DNA of 64,000 nt from Pseudomonas reidholzensis. Lineage in GTDB: Bacteria > Pseudomonadota > Gammaproteobacteria > Pseudomonadales > Pseudomonadaceae. The first letter of the stretch is position 1. The number at the start of each line of letters is the position of its first letter. The stretch spans positions 30,099 to 94,098 of the forward strand of contig NZ_UNOZ01000040.1 of assembly GCF_900536025.1 (NCBI RefSeq), given 5' to 3'. Below the pieces are notes generated by a model, which was given only the letters and a program-made list of their open reading frames with translations, made no database searches and had not been told where the DNA came from. This document shows, piece by piece, positions 47,101-54,648 of the stretch. A program made the position numbers and the translations under genes.

Positions 47101-47191
47101 CATCAGCGCAACGCTGCTGACCCTGCTGTTTCTGCCGGCGCTGTACGTCGCCTGGTACAAGATCCGCGAGCCAGAAAAACAACCGAGCTGA
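44135..47191 (+). CDS. RND efflux inner-membrane transporter (TriC-like, AcrB/HAE superfamily)
   Basis: 1018 aa, 12 predicted helices with two large periplasmic loops. TM4 carries the proton-relay aspartate pair in ALGLLVDDAMITVEVM, and the TM5-6 stretch contains GTLVTVAGFVPIGL. C-terminal repeat unit GILALAGIIIRNSVILVTQI. Start ATG 44135 overlaps the second adaptor. The long antisense open frame across this gene is a GC-rich shadow. The substrate cannot be read from sequence; triclosan-type hydrophobic compounds are suggested only by the two-adaptor layout. Confidence 0.92.
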   Translation: MKGSFNLSEWALKHQSFVWYLMFVGLLMGVFSYFNLGREEDPSFTIKTMVIQSRWPGATQDETLYQVTDRIEKKLEELDSLDYVKSYTRPGESTVYVYLRDTTKAGDIPQIWYQVRKKIDDIRGQFPQGIQGPAFNDEFGDVFGSIYAFTADGLTLRQLRDYVEQARAEVREVPNIGKIELVGTQNEVLYLNFSTRKLAALGIDQRQVMQALQAQNTVTPAGVIEAGPERISVRTTGQFASEKDLEGVNLRINDRFFRLADIADIERGYSDPPAPMFRYNGQTAIGLAIGMKAGGNIQVFGEALKQKMDSVVSDLPVGVGVHTVSDQAVVVKQAVGGFTSALFEAVVIVLAVSFVSLGVRAGLVVACSIPLVLAMVFVFMEYSGITMQRISLGALIIALGLLVDDAMITVEVMVTRLEMGESKEDAATFAYTSTAFPMLTGTLVTVAGFVPIGLNASSAGEYTYTLFAVIAVALIVSWVVAVFFAPVLGVHILKSDKLKSHDAEPGRVGRAFEGGLVWCMRHRWLTIIGTVLLFALAIFSMRFVQNQFFPSSDRPEILVDLNLPQNASIEETRKVVDRLEAKIKDDPDLVRWSTYIGQGAIRFYLPLDQQLQNPYYAQLVIVSKGLEERQGMIERLQKLLREDFVGIGTNVQSLEMGPPVGRPIQYRVSGKDIDQVRKHAIELATLLDNNPHIGEMIYDWNEPGKVVRVEIAQDKARQLGLSSEDVANVMNSIVSGVPVTQVNDSIYLIDVIARAEDSERGSPDTLQNLQILTPSGTSIPLLAFATVRYELEQPLVWRRDRKPTITIKASVNGEIQPTDLVAQLKPDIDAFASKLPVGYGVATGGTVEESSKAQGPIAKVIPLMLFLMATFLMIQLHSVQKLFLVVSVAPLGLIGVVVALVPTGTPMGFVAILGILALAGIIIRNSVILVTQIDEFEAQGYTPWDAVMEATNHRRRPILLTAAAASLGMIPIAREVFWGPMAYAMIGGIISATLLTLLFLPALYVAWYKIREPEKQPS

Positions 47192-47272
47192 CCGTCCGGA
47201 ACCCTGCAGGCGTGGGCAAGCCCCTGTCTGCGGGGTCGGTGCGACCCACTCAGCACTGTTGGTTATATAAAC

Positions 47273-47297
47273 ATTCTTAAACAGTATTTTTAAGAAT
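47273..47297. promoter_or_regulatory. AT-rich dyad upstream of oscA-sbp, candidate CysB site
   Basis: ATTCTTAAA (47273-47281), 7-nt spacer, TTTAAGAAT (47289-47297), perfect 9-bp arms, 85 bp before oscA. AT-rich dyads with T-N11-A spacing are typical of LysR regulators such as CysB, which controls sulfate transport. No binding data. Confidence 0.5.
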
Positions 47298-47382
47298 ATC
47301 CGCGCCTCACTACTATGAGCCTCAAGCCAGGCGCAAATCCCCTTCAAACCCTGCCCGGCACTTCACTCACAGGAGAACGAGC

Positions 47383-47565
47383 ATGAGTGCATCTCTGCGT
47401 AGCATCGACGGTCAGGACGAAGCCACTATTCTGCGTGAGATCCAGAGCGCCCTGCGCGATCTGCGATTTGGTGCGGTGGAGATTACCGTGCACAACGCTC
47501 AGGTCGTACAGATCGAGCGCAAGGAGAAGTTCCGCCTGCAACAGCCCGGCAACAAGGCCGGCTGA
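47383..47565 (+). CDS. oscA: Sulfur starvation response protein OscA (DUF2292/YezD family)
   Basis: 60 aa, MSASLRSIDGQDEATILREI, with the family core AVEITVHNAQVVQIERKEKF. Small cytosolic protein found directly upstream of sbp in pseudomonads and induced by sulfate limitation. Preceded by GGAG at about 47371-47374. Cotranscription with sbp (47 bp away) is likely; biochemical role unknown. Confidence 0.88.
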   Translation: MSASLRSIDGQDEATILREIQSALRDLRFGAVEITVHNAQVVQIERKEKFRLQQPGNKAG

Positions 47566-47612
47566 TACCGCCTCACCTACTAATTAGAAAAATGCCAATC
47601 GGGAGCTTCACC

Positions 47613-48620
47613 ATGTCCATCCGCCGTTATGCGCTTGCCGCTCTGGCCAGTGCCGTTTTTGCCGGTTCCGCCATCGCCAAGGACTACGAACTGCTGAACG
47701 TGTCCTACGACCCGACCCGTGAGCTGTACCAACAGTACAACGCCGAGTTCATCAAGCACTGGCAGCAAGCGCATCCGGACGACAAGGTGAAGATCCAGCA
47801 ATCGCACGGTGGCTCGGGCAAACAGGGCCGGGCAGTGATCGACGGCCTGCGCGCCGACGTGGTGACCCTGGCCCTGGCCGGCGACATCGACGAAATCGCC
47901 AAGCTCGGCAAGACCCTGCCGGACAACTGGCAGACCCGCCTGCCGGACGCCAGCACGCCGTACACCTCGACCATCGTGTTCCTGGTGCGCAAGGGCAACC
48001 CGAAAGGCATCAAGGACTGGGGCGACCTGGTCAAGAACGACGTCTCGGTGATTACCCCGAACCCGAAAACCTCCGGCGGTGCGCGCTGGAACTTCCTCGC
48101 CGCCTGGGCCTACGGCCTGAAGACCGGCGGTAGCGAAGACAAGGCCAAGGCCTACGTGCAAGAGCTGTTCAAGCACGTTCCGGTATTGGACACCGGCGCC
48201 CGCGGCTCGACCATCACCTTCGTCAACAACGGCCAGGGCGATGTGCTCCTGGCCTGGGAAAACGAAGCTTTCCTGGCGCTCAAGGAAGACGGCGGCAGCG
48301 ACAAGTTCGAAATCGTCGTGCCTTCGCTGTCGATCCTTGCCGAGCCGCCCGTGGCCGTGGTCGACAAGAACGCTGACAAGAAGGGCAATACCGCGATTGC
48401 CACCGAATACCTCAAGCACCTGTACAGCCCGGCTGGGCAGAAGATCGCCGCCGAGAACTTCTACCGTCCCCGTGACGAGAAGGTCGCAGCAGAATTCGGC
48501 AAGCAATTCCCGAAACTCGACCTGGTGACCATCGACAAGGACTTCGGCGGCTGGAAGACTGCACAGCCTAAGTTCTTCAATGATGGCGGCGTGTTCGACC
48601 AGATCTACCAGGCACAGTAA
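47613..48620 (+). CDS. sbp: Sulfate ABC transporter periplasmic binding protein
   Basis: 335 aa from the ATG at 47613 (MSIRRYALAALASAVFAGSA), chosen over ATG 47592 because GGGAG lies 7 bp before it. Signal peptide ends AIA. Sulfate-site motifs: LLNVSYDPTRELYQQYNAEF, QSHGGSGKQGRAVIDGLRAD and NPKTSGGARWNFLAAWAYG. First transport gene of sbp-cysT-cysW-cysA; a hairpin after it probably lets it be made in excess. Confidence 0.95.
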   Translation: MSIRRYALAALASAVFAGSAIAKDYELLNVSYDPTRELYQQYNAEFIKHWQQAHPDDKVKIQQSHGGSGKQGRAVIDGLRADVVTLALAGDIDEIAKLGKTLPDNWQTRLPDASTPYTSTIVFLVRKGNPKGIKDWGDLVKNDVSVITPNPKTSGGARWNFLAAWAYGLKTGGSEDKAKAYVQELFKHVPVLDTGARGSTITFVNNGQGDVLLAWENEAFLALKEDGGSDKFEIVVPSLSILAEPPVAVVDKNADKKGNTAIATEYLKHLYSPAGQKIAAENFYRPRDEKVAAEFGKQFPKLDLVTIDKDFGGWKTAQPKFFNDGGVFDQIYQAQ

Positions 48621-48668
48621 GCACTGCTGTGCTCCACGGGAGTAACACCCTTCAGTAGCCTGCACCGG

Positions 48669-48686
48669 CCCAGGATTTGTCCTGGG
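48669..48686 (+). other. Attenuating hairpin between sbp and cysT
   Basis: CCCAGGA (48669-48675), loop TTTG, TCCTGGG (48680-48686), followed by CTTTGTG. It resembles a weak terminator, as is common between a binding protein and its permease genes. Confidence 0.6.
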
Positions 48687-48712
48687 CTTTGTGCGTTCAA
48701 CCAGGGACCTTT

Positions 48713-49531
48713 ATGTCACGTCGTATTTCCCCCGTCATACCCGGCTTCGGGCTGACCCTGGGCTACACCTTGGTGTACCTCAGCCTGATCGTGCTGATAC
48801 CGCTGGCGGCCATGTTCATCCATGCCTCGCAGCTGACCTGGGAGCAGTTCTGGAACATCATCAGTGCGCCGCGGGTGATCGCTGCATTGAAGCTGAGTTT
48901 CGGCACTGCCCTGTTCGCCGCCATCATCAATGGCGTGATCGGCACCCTGCTGGCCTGGGTGCTGGTGCGCTACACCTTCCCCGGGCGCAAGATCATCGAC
49001 GCGATGATCGACCTGCCGTTCGCCCTGCCCACGGCCGTGGCCGGTATCGCGCTGACCGCGCTGTACGCCCCGGCGGGCTGGGTCGGCCAGTTCGCCACCG
49101 ACCTGGGCTTCAAGATCGCCTACACGCCACTGGGCATCACCCTGGCACTGACCTTCGTCACCCTGCCGTTCGTGGTCCGTACGGTGCAGCCGGTGCTCGC
49201 CGACATCCCGCGTGAGGTCGAAGAGGCGGCTGCCTGCCTGGGCGCCAAGCCCTTGCAGGTGTTCCGTCACATCCTCGCGCCGGCCTTGTTGCCCGCCTGG
49301 CTGACCGGCTTCGCCCTGGCCTTTGCGCGGGGCGTCGGCGAGTATGGCTCGGTGATCTTCATTGCCGGCAACATGCCGATGAAGACCGAGATCCTGCCGC
49401 TGCTGATCATGGTCAAGCTCGACCAGTACGACTACACCGGCGCCACCGCCATCGGCGTCCTGATGCTGGTGGTTTCCTTCATCCTGCTGCTGCTGATCAA
49501 CTTGCTCCAGCGGCGCATCGAAACCCCTTGA
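48713..49531 (+). CDS. cysT: Sulfate ABC transporter permease CysT
   Basis: 272 aa from the ATG at 48713 (MSRRISPVIPGFGLTLGYTL), with CAGGGA upstream. Six predicted helices. EAA loop REVEEAAACLGAKPLQVFRHILAPAL is the ATPase contact. FARGVGEYGSVIFIAGNMPMKTE is the sulfate-permease signature near the C-terminus. Followed closely by cysW. Confidence 0.95.
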   Translation: MSRRISPVIPGFGLTLGYTLVYLSLIVLIPLAAMFIHASQLTWEQFWNIISAPRVIAALKLSFGTALFAAIINGVIGTLLAWVLVRYTFPGRKIIDAMIDLPFALPTAVAGIALTALYAPAGWVGQFATDLGFKIAYTPLGITLALTFVTLPFVVRTVQPVLADIPREVEEAAACLGAKPLQVFRHILAPALLPAWLTGFALAFARGVGEYGSVIFIAGNMPMKTEILPLLIMVKLDQYDYTGATAIGVLMLVVSFILLLLINLLQRRIETP

Positions 49532-49545
49532 AGGAGGCCCAGGTC

Positions 49546-50418
49546 ATGTCTAGTTCAACTATTGGTGCCGCCGCTGCGGCCAACGCCGCCCGCCGTGGCA
49601 GCGCCACGTCGCGTCGCGTGCTGATCAGCCTTGGCTGGCTGGTGTTTGCGCTGTTCCTGCTGTTGCCGCTGGTGATCGTCGTGTCGCAGGCCCTGAAAAA
49701 CGGCTTCGGCACGTTCTTCGAAGCGATCTTCGAGCCCGATGCCTTGTCGGCCCTCAAGCTGACACTGCTCGCCGTGTTCATCTCGGTGCCGCTGAACCTG
49801 GTGTTCGGGGTCAGCGCCGCGTGGTGCGTGAGCAAGTACACGTTCCCGGGCAAGAGCATCCTGGTCACCCTGATCGACCTGCCGTTCTCGGTGTCGCCGG
49901 TGATCGCCGGCCTGGTCTATGTGCTGATGTTCGGCGCCCAGGGCCTGTTCGGGCCGTGGCTGCAGGACCACGACATCCAGATCGTGTTCGCCCTGCCGGG
50001 CATCGTCCTGGCGACCATCTTCGTCACCGTGCCGTTCGTTGCCCGTGAGCTGATCCCGCTGATGCAGGAGCAGGGCACCCAGGAAGAGGAGGCCGCGCGT
50101 CTGCTCGGGGCCAACGGCTGGCAGATGTTCTGGCACGTCACCCTGCCGAACATCAAATGGGGCCTGATCTATGGCGTGGTGCTGTGTACCGCGCGGGCGA
50201 TGGGCGAGTTCGGTGCGGTGTCGGTGGTCTCCGGGCATATCCGTGGCGTCACCAACACCTTGCCGCTGCACGTCGAAATCCTCTACAACGAATACAACCA
50301 CGTCGCGGCGTTCAGCGTGGCGAGCCTGCTGCTGATCCTGGCGCTCTTCATCCTGCTGCTCAAGCAGTGGAGCGAGAACCGTATTAACCGCCTGCGTCAA
50401 AGCGCAGCGGAGGACTAA
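49546..50418 (+). CDS. cysW: Sulfate ABC transporter permease CysW
   Basis: 290 aa from the ATG at 49546, with AAGGAGG about 8 bp upstream; the TTG at 49528 overlaps cysT and is less likely. EAA loop EEEAARLLGANGWQMFWHVTLP and signature RAMGEFGAVSVVSGHIRGVT. Pairs with CysT to form the channel. Confidence 0.95.
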   Translation: MSSSTIGAAAAANAARRGSATSRRVLISLGWLVFALFLLLPLVIVVSQALKNGFGTFFEAIFEPDALSALKLTLLAVFISVPLNLVFGVSAAWCVSKYTFPGKSILVTLIDLPFSVSPVIAGLVYVLMFGAQGLFGPWLQDHDIQIVFALPGIVLATIFVTVPFVARELIPLMQEQGTQEEEAARLLGANGWQMFWHVTLPNIKWGLIYGVVLCTARAMGEFGAVSVVSGHIRGVTNTLPLHVEILYNEYNHVAAFSVASLLLILALFILLLKQWSENRINRLRQSAAED

Positions 50419-50421
50419 TTC

Positions 50422-51411
50422 ATGTCGATCGAAGTTCGTAACGTCAGCAAGCGCTTCAACAGCTTCCAGGCCCTGGACAACATCAACCTGGATATCCACA
50501 GCGGTGAGCTGGTGGCCTTGCTCGGCCCGTCCGGCTGCGGCAAGACCACCCTGCTGCGCATCATCGCCGGCCTCGAGACGCCGGATGACGGCAGCATCGT
50601 GTTCCATGGTGAGGATGTTTCGGGGCATGACGTGCGTGATCGCAACGTCGGCTTCGTGTTCCAGCACTACGCCCTGTTCCGCCACATGAGCGTGTTCGAC
50701 AACGTCGCCTTTGGCCTGCGCATGAAGCCCAAGGGCGAGCGGCCGAGCGAGAGCAAGATCGCCGAAAAGGTCCATGAGCTGTTGAACATGGTCCAGCTCG
50801 ACTGGCTCTCCGACCGCTACCCGGAGCAGCTCTCCGGTGGCCAGCGTCAGCGCATCGCCCTGGCGCGCGCCTTGGCCGTGGAGCCCAAGGTGCTGCTGCT
50901 CGACGAGCCGTTCGGCGCGCTCGACGCCAAGGTGCGCAAGGAGCTGCGCCGCTGGCTGGCGCGGCTGCACGAAGACATCAACCTGACCTCGGTGTTCGTC
51001 ACCCACGACCAGGAAGAAGCGATGGAAGTCGCCGACCGTATCGTCGTGATGAACAAGGGCGTGATCGAGCAGATCGGCTCGCCGGGCGAGGTGTACGAGC
51101 AGCCGGCCAACGACTTCGTCTACCACTTCCTCGGTGACTCCAACCGCTTGAGCCTGAGCGAAGGCAGCCATGTGCTGTTCCGTCCGCACGAGGTGTCGCT
51201 GTCGCGGCATGAGACCGAGGGCCATCATGCGGCTGAAGTCCGTGATATTCGCCCGTTGGGCGCGACCACCCGGGTGACCTTGAAGGTGGCGGGGCAGAGC
51301 GAGCTGATCGAGGCTGAAGTGGTCAAGGATCACGACAGCCTGACCGGTTTGGCGCGCGGCGAGACATTGTTCTTCCGGCCGAAGGTCTGGCAGAAGGTGG
51401 CGGATATCTGA
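50422..51411 (+). CDS. cysA: Sulfate/thiosulfate ABC transporter ATP-binding protein CysA
   Basis: 329 aa. Walker A GPSGCGKTTLLRIIAG, Q-loop FQHYALFRHM, ABC signature LSGGQRQRIALARALA, Walker B VLLLDEPFGALD, switch His in VTHDQEEAM. The C-terminal TOBE-like domain (LFRPHEVSLSRHE) is present. Starts 3 bp after the cysW stop, and a clean terminator closes the operon. Confidence 0.96.
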   Translation: MSIEVRNVSKRFNSFQALDNINLDIHSGELVALLGPSGCGKTTLLRIIAGLETPDDGSIVFHGEDVSGHDVRDRNVGFVFQHYALFRHMSVFDNVAFGLRMKPKGERPSESKIAEKVHELLNMVQLDWLSDRYPEQLSGGQRQRIALARALAVEPKVLLLDEPFGALDAKVRKELRRWLARLHEDINLTSVFVTHDQEEAMEVADRIVVMNKGVIEQIGSPGEVYEQPANDFVYHFLGDSNRLSLSEGSHVLFRPHEVSLSRHETEGHHAAEVRDIRPLGATTRVTLKVAGQSELIEAEVVKDHDSLTGLARGETLFFRPKVWQKVADI

Positions 51412-51432
51412 GCCGCTGAGTGATGAGCGAGA

Positions 51433-51458
51433 ACCCGAGCCCTGGCTCGGGTTTTTTT
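51433..51458 (+). terminator. Intrinsic terminator of the cys operon
   Basis: ACCCGAG (51433-51439), loop CCCTGG, CTCGGGT (51446-51452), then seven T. It begins 22 bp after the cysA stop. Confidence 0.93.
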
Positions 51459-51474
51459 ATCCCTCGCAGATTGT

Positions 51475-51599
51475 CGGGGGCTGCTGCGCAGCCCATCGCG
51501 ACACAAGGCCGCTCCCACAGGGTCCGCGCATTCCCCGGTGTTGGCCGCACCCCTGTGGGAGCGGCCTTGTGTCGCGAAACGAGGGCGCAGCCCTCGCAA
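51475..51599. repeat. REP pair, TCGCGACACAAGGCCGCTCC type
   Basis: Left copy CATCGCGACACAAGGCCGCT and inverted right copy AGCGGCCTTGTGTCGCGAAA, with outer small palindromes (GGGGCTGCTGCGCAGCCC and GAGGGCGCAGCCCTC). Sits between the cysA terminator and the tonB promoter region. Confidence 0.85.
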
Positions 51600-51838
51600 G
51601 ATTTGATGCCTTGCGCGAATATTTAAAATGCCTACAAAGCATGGCGTTTTGGTGGCTGCCCCAGAGCCCTCGAATCATAAGGCTTTGCGGCAATCCCTCA
51701 ATTTCAATATTCGATAACGATCTAGCTTTAATTTTAAACATTACTTTCAGAGATAAGCGTCTGGCACCGATGATTCAGCCACGAGGCCCACCCAAGGAGG
51801 GCCGAAGACCTGAATCAAGACCCCCAGGAGTTTGATCA
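51600..51838. other. AT-rich leader region of tonB
   Basis: 239 bp without a gene. The part from about 51610 to 51760 is clearly AT-richer than its surroundings and presumably holds the tonB promoter. I did not find a good Fur box; GATAACGAT at about 51713 is only a partial match. CAGGAG just before the tonB ATG is the ribosome-binding site. Confidence 0.5.
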
Positions 51839-52642
51839 ATGGGTAATGTCCAGACGGCCGTCAGGGCCTACGACCAGCCATGGCGCCCGACCCCGGGCGA
51901 CCTGGTCGAGCTTGGACGGACGCTTCGCCTGCCACTCGGTCAGCTGCGCCTGCAACGCACGCCGGTCAGCGGCCTCAAGCGCCGCGACAAATGGGCCTTG
52001 GCCCTGCTGGTACTGGCCCTGCACGGCGCCGCCGCCTATTGGGTCAGCCAGGCGCCGACCCCACCGCTGCCGGTCGTGCCGCCGCAGATCCCCCCCATGA
52101 CCATCGAGTTTGCCGCGCCCGCGCCACCTGTGGTCGAGCCGCCGCCGCCCGCGCCGGCCCCGCCGGTCGTCGAGCCGCCACCACCGCCGGTGGTCGACGA
52201 GCTGGCGGCCAAGCCCGCGCCCAAGCCGGTACCGAAACCCAAGCCGAAGCCGCCGACCCCGAAACCGGTCGCCAAGCCCGAACCCAAGCCGGTCGAAACG
52301 CCGCCACCGCCCGTCGCCGCGCCTGCCCCACCGGCGCCGCCTGCGCCCAAGCCCGCGCCGGTGACGCCGCCCTCGGCCAACGCCGCGTACCTGAAGAACC
52401 CGGCGCCGGAGTACCCGCAGATGGCCCAGCGCCGCGGTTGGGAAGGCACCGTGCTGTTGCGGGTCGAGGTGATGGCCAGCGGCAAGCCGGGGCAGATCCA
52501 GATCCAGAAAAGCAGCGGCCGCCAGGCGCTGGATGACGCCGCGCTGGCTGCGGTCAAGCGCTGGAGCTTTGTCCCCGCCAAGCAGGGCGACGTGGCCCAG
52601 TCCGGCTGGGTCAGTGTCCCCATCGATTTCAAGCTTCGTTAA
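51839..52642 (+). CDS. tonB: TonB energy-transducing protein
   Basis: 267 aa. An unusually long cytoplasmic N-terminus (about 47 residues) precedes the single helix RRDKWALALLVLALHGAAAY. A proline/lysine-rich spacer (PPPPAPAPPVVEPPP, KPVPKPKPKPPTPKP) spans about 70-180. The C-terminal TonB domain reads YLKNPAPEYPQMAQRRGWEG, VMASGKPGQIQIQKSSGRQA and KRWSFVPA. Transfers proton-motive force to outer-membrane receptors with ExbB/ExbD encoded downstream. No receptor gene is in the window. Confidence 0.93.
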   Translation: MGNVQTAVRAYDQPWRPTPGDLVELGRTLRLPLGQLRLQRTPVSGLKRRDKWALALLVLALHGAAAYWVSQAPTPPLPVVPPQIPPMTIEFAAPAPPVVEPPPPAPAPPVVEPPPPPVVDELAAKPAPKPVPKPKPKPPTPKPVAKPEPKPVETPPPPVAAPAPPAPPAPKPAPVTPPSANAAYLKNPAPEYPQMAQRRGWEGTVLLRVEVMASGKPGQIQIQKSSGRQALDDAALAAVKRWSFVPAKQGDVAQSGWVSVPIDFKLR

Positions 52643-52687
52643 TGCGCACCTGAACAGAACATCGACAGAACATAGGAAGACTTCATC

Positions 52688-53410
52688 ATGAGCCTGTTGG
52701 CATCCCCCCTCGAATCCGTTGAAAGTGCAGTCATCTGGCTGCTGGTTGGCTTCTCCATCGTCACCTGGGGCCTGGCCCTGATCAAGGTCGTGCAGTTCGT
52801 GCGCCTGAAGAACCAGGACAAACGCTTCCACCAGCAGTTCTGGGCGGCTTCAAGCCTCGACTCGGCCGCCGAGATCAGCCATGAGCTGCCGGGCCCGGCT
52901 GCCCGCGTCGCCCAGTCCGGCTATGCCGCCATCGCCGTTGGCGAACCTGGCCACGCCAACGACCTGAGCCAGTCGATCAACCACCAGGACCGCCTCGAGC
53001 GTGCCCTGCGCCAGCAGATCGTGCGTGAGCGCCGCTCGCTGGAAACCGGCCTGGCCGTGGTCGCCAGTATCGGCAGCACCTCGCCCTTCATCGGCCTGTT
53101 CGGCACCGTCTGGGGCATCATGGAAGCCCTCAAGGGAATCAGCGCGGCCGGTTCGGCCAGCCTGGAAACCGTCGCCGGCCCGATCGGTGCGGCGCTGGTC
53201 GCCACAGGCGTCGGTATCGCCGTCGCAGTGCCTGCGGTGCTGGTCTACAACTACTTCCTGCGGCGCCTCAAGCTGACCGCCGCCGACCTCGACGACTTCG
53301 CCCATGACTTCTACAGCCTGGCGCAGAAGAGTGCCTTCCGCGTGCTGGTTCACCCCGCTGTGCAGAAGGCCCAGGCCGGCTTCACCCAACCTGTGAAAGA
53401 GGCGTCCTGA
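52688..53410 (+). CDS. exbB: TonB-system proton channel subunit ExbB
   Basis: 240 aa. Three predicted helices: VIWLLVGFSIVTWGLALIKV near the N-terminus, and the pair around SIGSTSPFIGLFGTVWGIME and GAALVATGVGIAVAVPAVLV, the MotA/TolQ/ExbB signature. AGGAAGA precedes the ATG at 52688. It ends 1 bp before exbD. Confidence 0.94.
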   Translation: MSLLASPLESVESAVIWLLVGFSIVTWGLALIKVVQFVRLKNQDKRFHQQFWAASSLDSAAEISHELPGPAARVAQSGYAAIAVGEPGHANDLSQSINHQDRLERALRQQIVRERRSLETGLAVVASIGSTSPFIGLFGTVWGIMEALKGISAAGSASLETVAGPIGAALVATGVGIAVAVPAVLVYNYFLRRLKLTAADLDDFAHDFYSLAQKSAFRVLVHPAVQKAQAGFTQPVKEAS

Positions 53411-53411
53411 T

Positions 53412-53813
53412 ATGGCCTTTTCAACCCAGGACAACGATGAAGTCCTCAGTGAAATCAACGTTACGCCACTGGTCGACGTCATGCTGGTGCTGCTGGTGGT
53501 GTTCATCGTCACCGCGCCGCTGCTGACCAACGCCATCCCGATCAACCTGCCCAAGACCGAGGCGGTGGCGCCGGTCGAGCAGAAGGATCCGTTGGTGGTG
53601 AGCATCGATGGCGGCGGCAAGCTGTTCATCAACAAGGACGAGATCCAGCCGGACCTGCTGGAAACCAACCTAAAGGCCGCCAAGGCCAAGGACACCGAGC
53701 TGCGCGTGCAGCTGCAGGCCGACGATGGCGTCAACTACGGCGAAGTGGCGCGGGCGATGGCCGCGATCGAACGCGCCGGCATCACCAAGCTGGCGGTGAT
53801 CACCGCACGCTGA
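53412..53813 (+). CDS. exbD: TonB-system subunit ExbD
   Basis: 133 aa. SEINVTPLVDVMLVLLVVFI contains the membrane helix with the conserved proton-relay aspartate in PLVDVMLVLL, then the periplasmic domain (KDPLVVSIDGGGKLFINKDE, ALxAAIERAGI-like AMAAIERAGITKLAVIT). Directly follows exbB and ends in a terminator. Confidence 0.95.
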   Translation: MAFSTQDNDEVLSEINVTPLVDVMLVLLVVFIVTAPLLTNAIPINLPKTEAVAPVEQKDPLVVSIDGGGKLFINKDEIQPDLLETNLKAAKAKDTELRVQLQADDGVNYGEVARAMAAIERAGITKLAVITAR

Positions 53814-53843
53814 CCGGCAAACCCTCTTCAGGCAAGTGCTTCG

Positions 53844-53879
53844 GGGCCATATCTCTAGACAGGGGATGGCCCTTTTTTT
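53844..53879 (+). terminator. Terminator of tonB-exbB-exbD
   Basis: GGGCCAT (53844-53850) and ATGGCCC (53866-53872) with a 15-nt loop, followed by seven T. Confidence 0.85.
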
Positions 53880-53934
53880 ATGGGCTCACGCTACGCGATG
53901 GAAGGCGATTAAGGTTATAAACAAATAGCTTCTT

Positions 53935-53948
53935 ATTCCTTTACGAAT
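53935..53948. promoter_or_regulatory. ATTC-N6-GAAT dyad before the RBBP9-type hydrolase
   Basis: ATTC (53935-53938), CTTTAC, GAAT (53945-53948) within an AT-rich stretch (TTCTTATTCCTTTACGAATA). The half-sites resemble the outer ATTC/GAAT of the dyad before oscA-sbp. Possible CysB-type or similar LysR site; weak evidence. Confidence 0.3.
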
Positions 53949-54003
53949 ATAACTCCCTCCCTATACTGGTCTCCAAGCACGCAAACTTGCAGGAGGCGTC
54001 CCC

Positions 54004-54585
54004 ATGCGCAATGAGTCGATTCGTTACCTGATTGTGCCGGGCTGGCAAGGATCGCCAGACAACCATTGGCAGAGTCACTGGCAGCGCAGCCTGCCCAACA
54101 GCGCCCGGGTCGAGCAGCAAGACTGGCTGACCCCGCTCCGCGCTGATTGGGTCCAGGCCCTTGAGCAGGCGGTCGCCGCCGACAGCTCGCCGGTGATTCT
54201 GATTGCCCACAGCCTGGGCTGCATCACGGTCGCCCACTGGGCGGCCACGGCCAGCCCGGCGTTGCTCGGCCGCGTGCGGGGTGCCTTGCTGGTGGCCCCG
54301 GCGGATGTCGAGCGGCCGACCTGCGCGCCGGCACTGCGCAATTTTGCGCCGATCCCGATGCAGGCCTTGCCGTTCCCCAGCCAAGTGGTCAGCTCCGACA
54401 ACGACCCGGCGGTCAACGTCCCCCGGGCGCTGTACCTGGCCCAGTCGTGGGGCGCCGAGGTGGGGCTGCTGGCCAGCGCCGGGCATATCAACGTCAAGTC
54501 CGGCCATGAGCGCTGGGAGCAGGGCTTTGCCTACCTCTACCGCCTGCAGGGTCGGATCGAGCAACACACGCTGCGCCGTGCCTGA
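54004..54585 (+). CDS. RBBP9/YdeN-family serine hydrolase
   Basis: 193 aa small alpha/beta hydrolase. Begins RYLIVPGWQGSPDNHWQSHW, the family N-terminus. Nucleophile serine in ILIAHSLGCITVAHWA, aspartate in VVSSDNDPAVNV, histidine in ASAGHINVKSGH, so the triad appears complete. CAGGAGG precedes the ATG at 54004. Substrate unknown. It is followed after 63 bp by the sigma54-activator-like gene, possibly one transcript. Confidence 0.87.
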   Translation: MRNESIRYLIVPGWQGSPDNHWQSHWQRSLPNSARVEQQDWLTPLRADWVQALEQAVAADSSPVILIAHSLGCITVAHWAATASPALLGRVRGALLVAPADVERPTCAPALRNFAPIPMQALPFPSQVVSSDNDPAVNVPRALYLAQSWGAEVGLLASAGHINVKSGHERWEQGFAYLYRLQGRIEQHTLRRA

Positions 54586-54648
54586 TCCGGCGGCTGTTAC
54601 CGAATACCCAGACGCCCGGCCGGCAGTGGCCCTGGGCGGGAGTTTGTC

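Noticed and set aside
43577..47347. 1256-aa open frame on the minus strand
   Set aside because: Lies entirely over the RND operon in a GC-rich codon-bias shadow; composition is low-complexity with His/Asp/Arg runs, and the plus-strand genes have clear family motifs.
51600..51760. Fur box before tonB
   Set aside because: Only a short GATAACGAT-like match; no 19-bp site with adequate symmetry.
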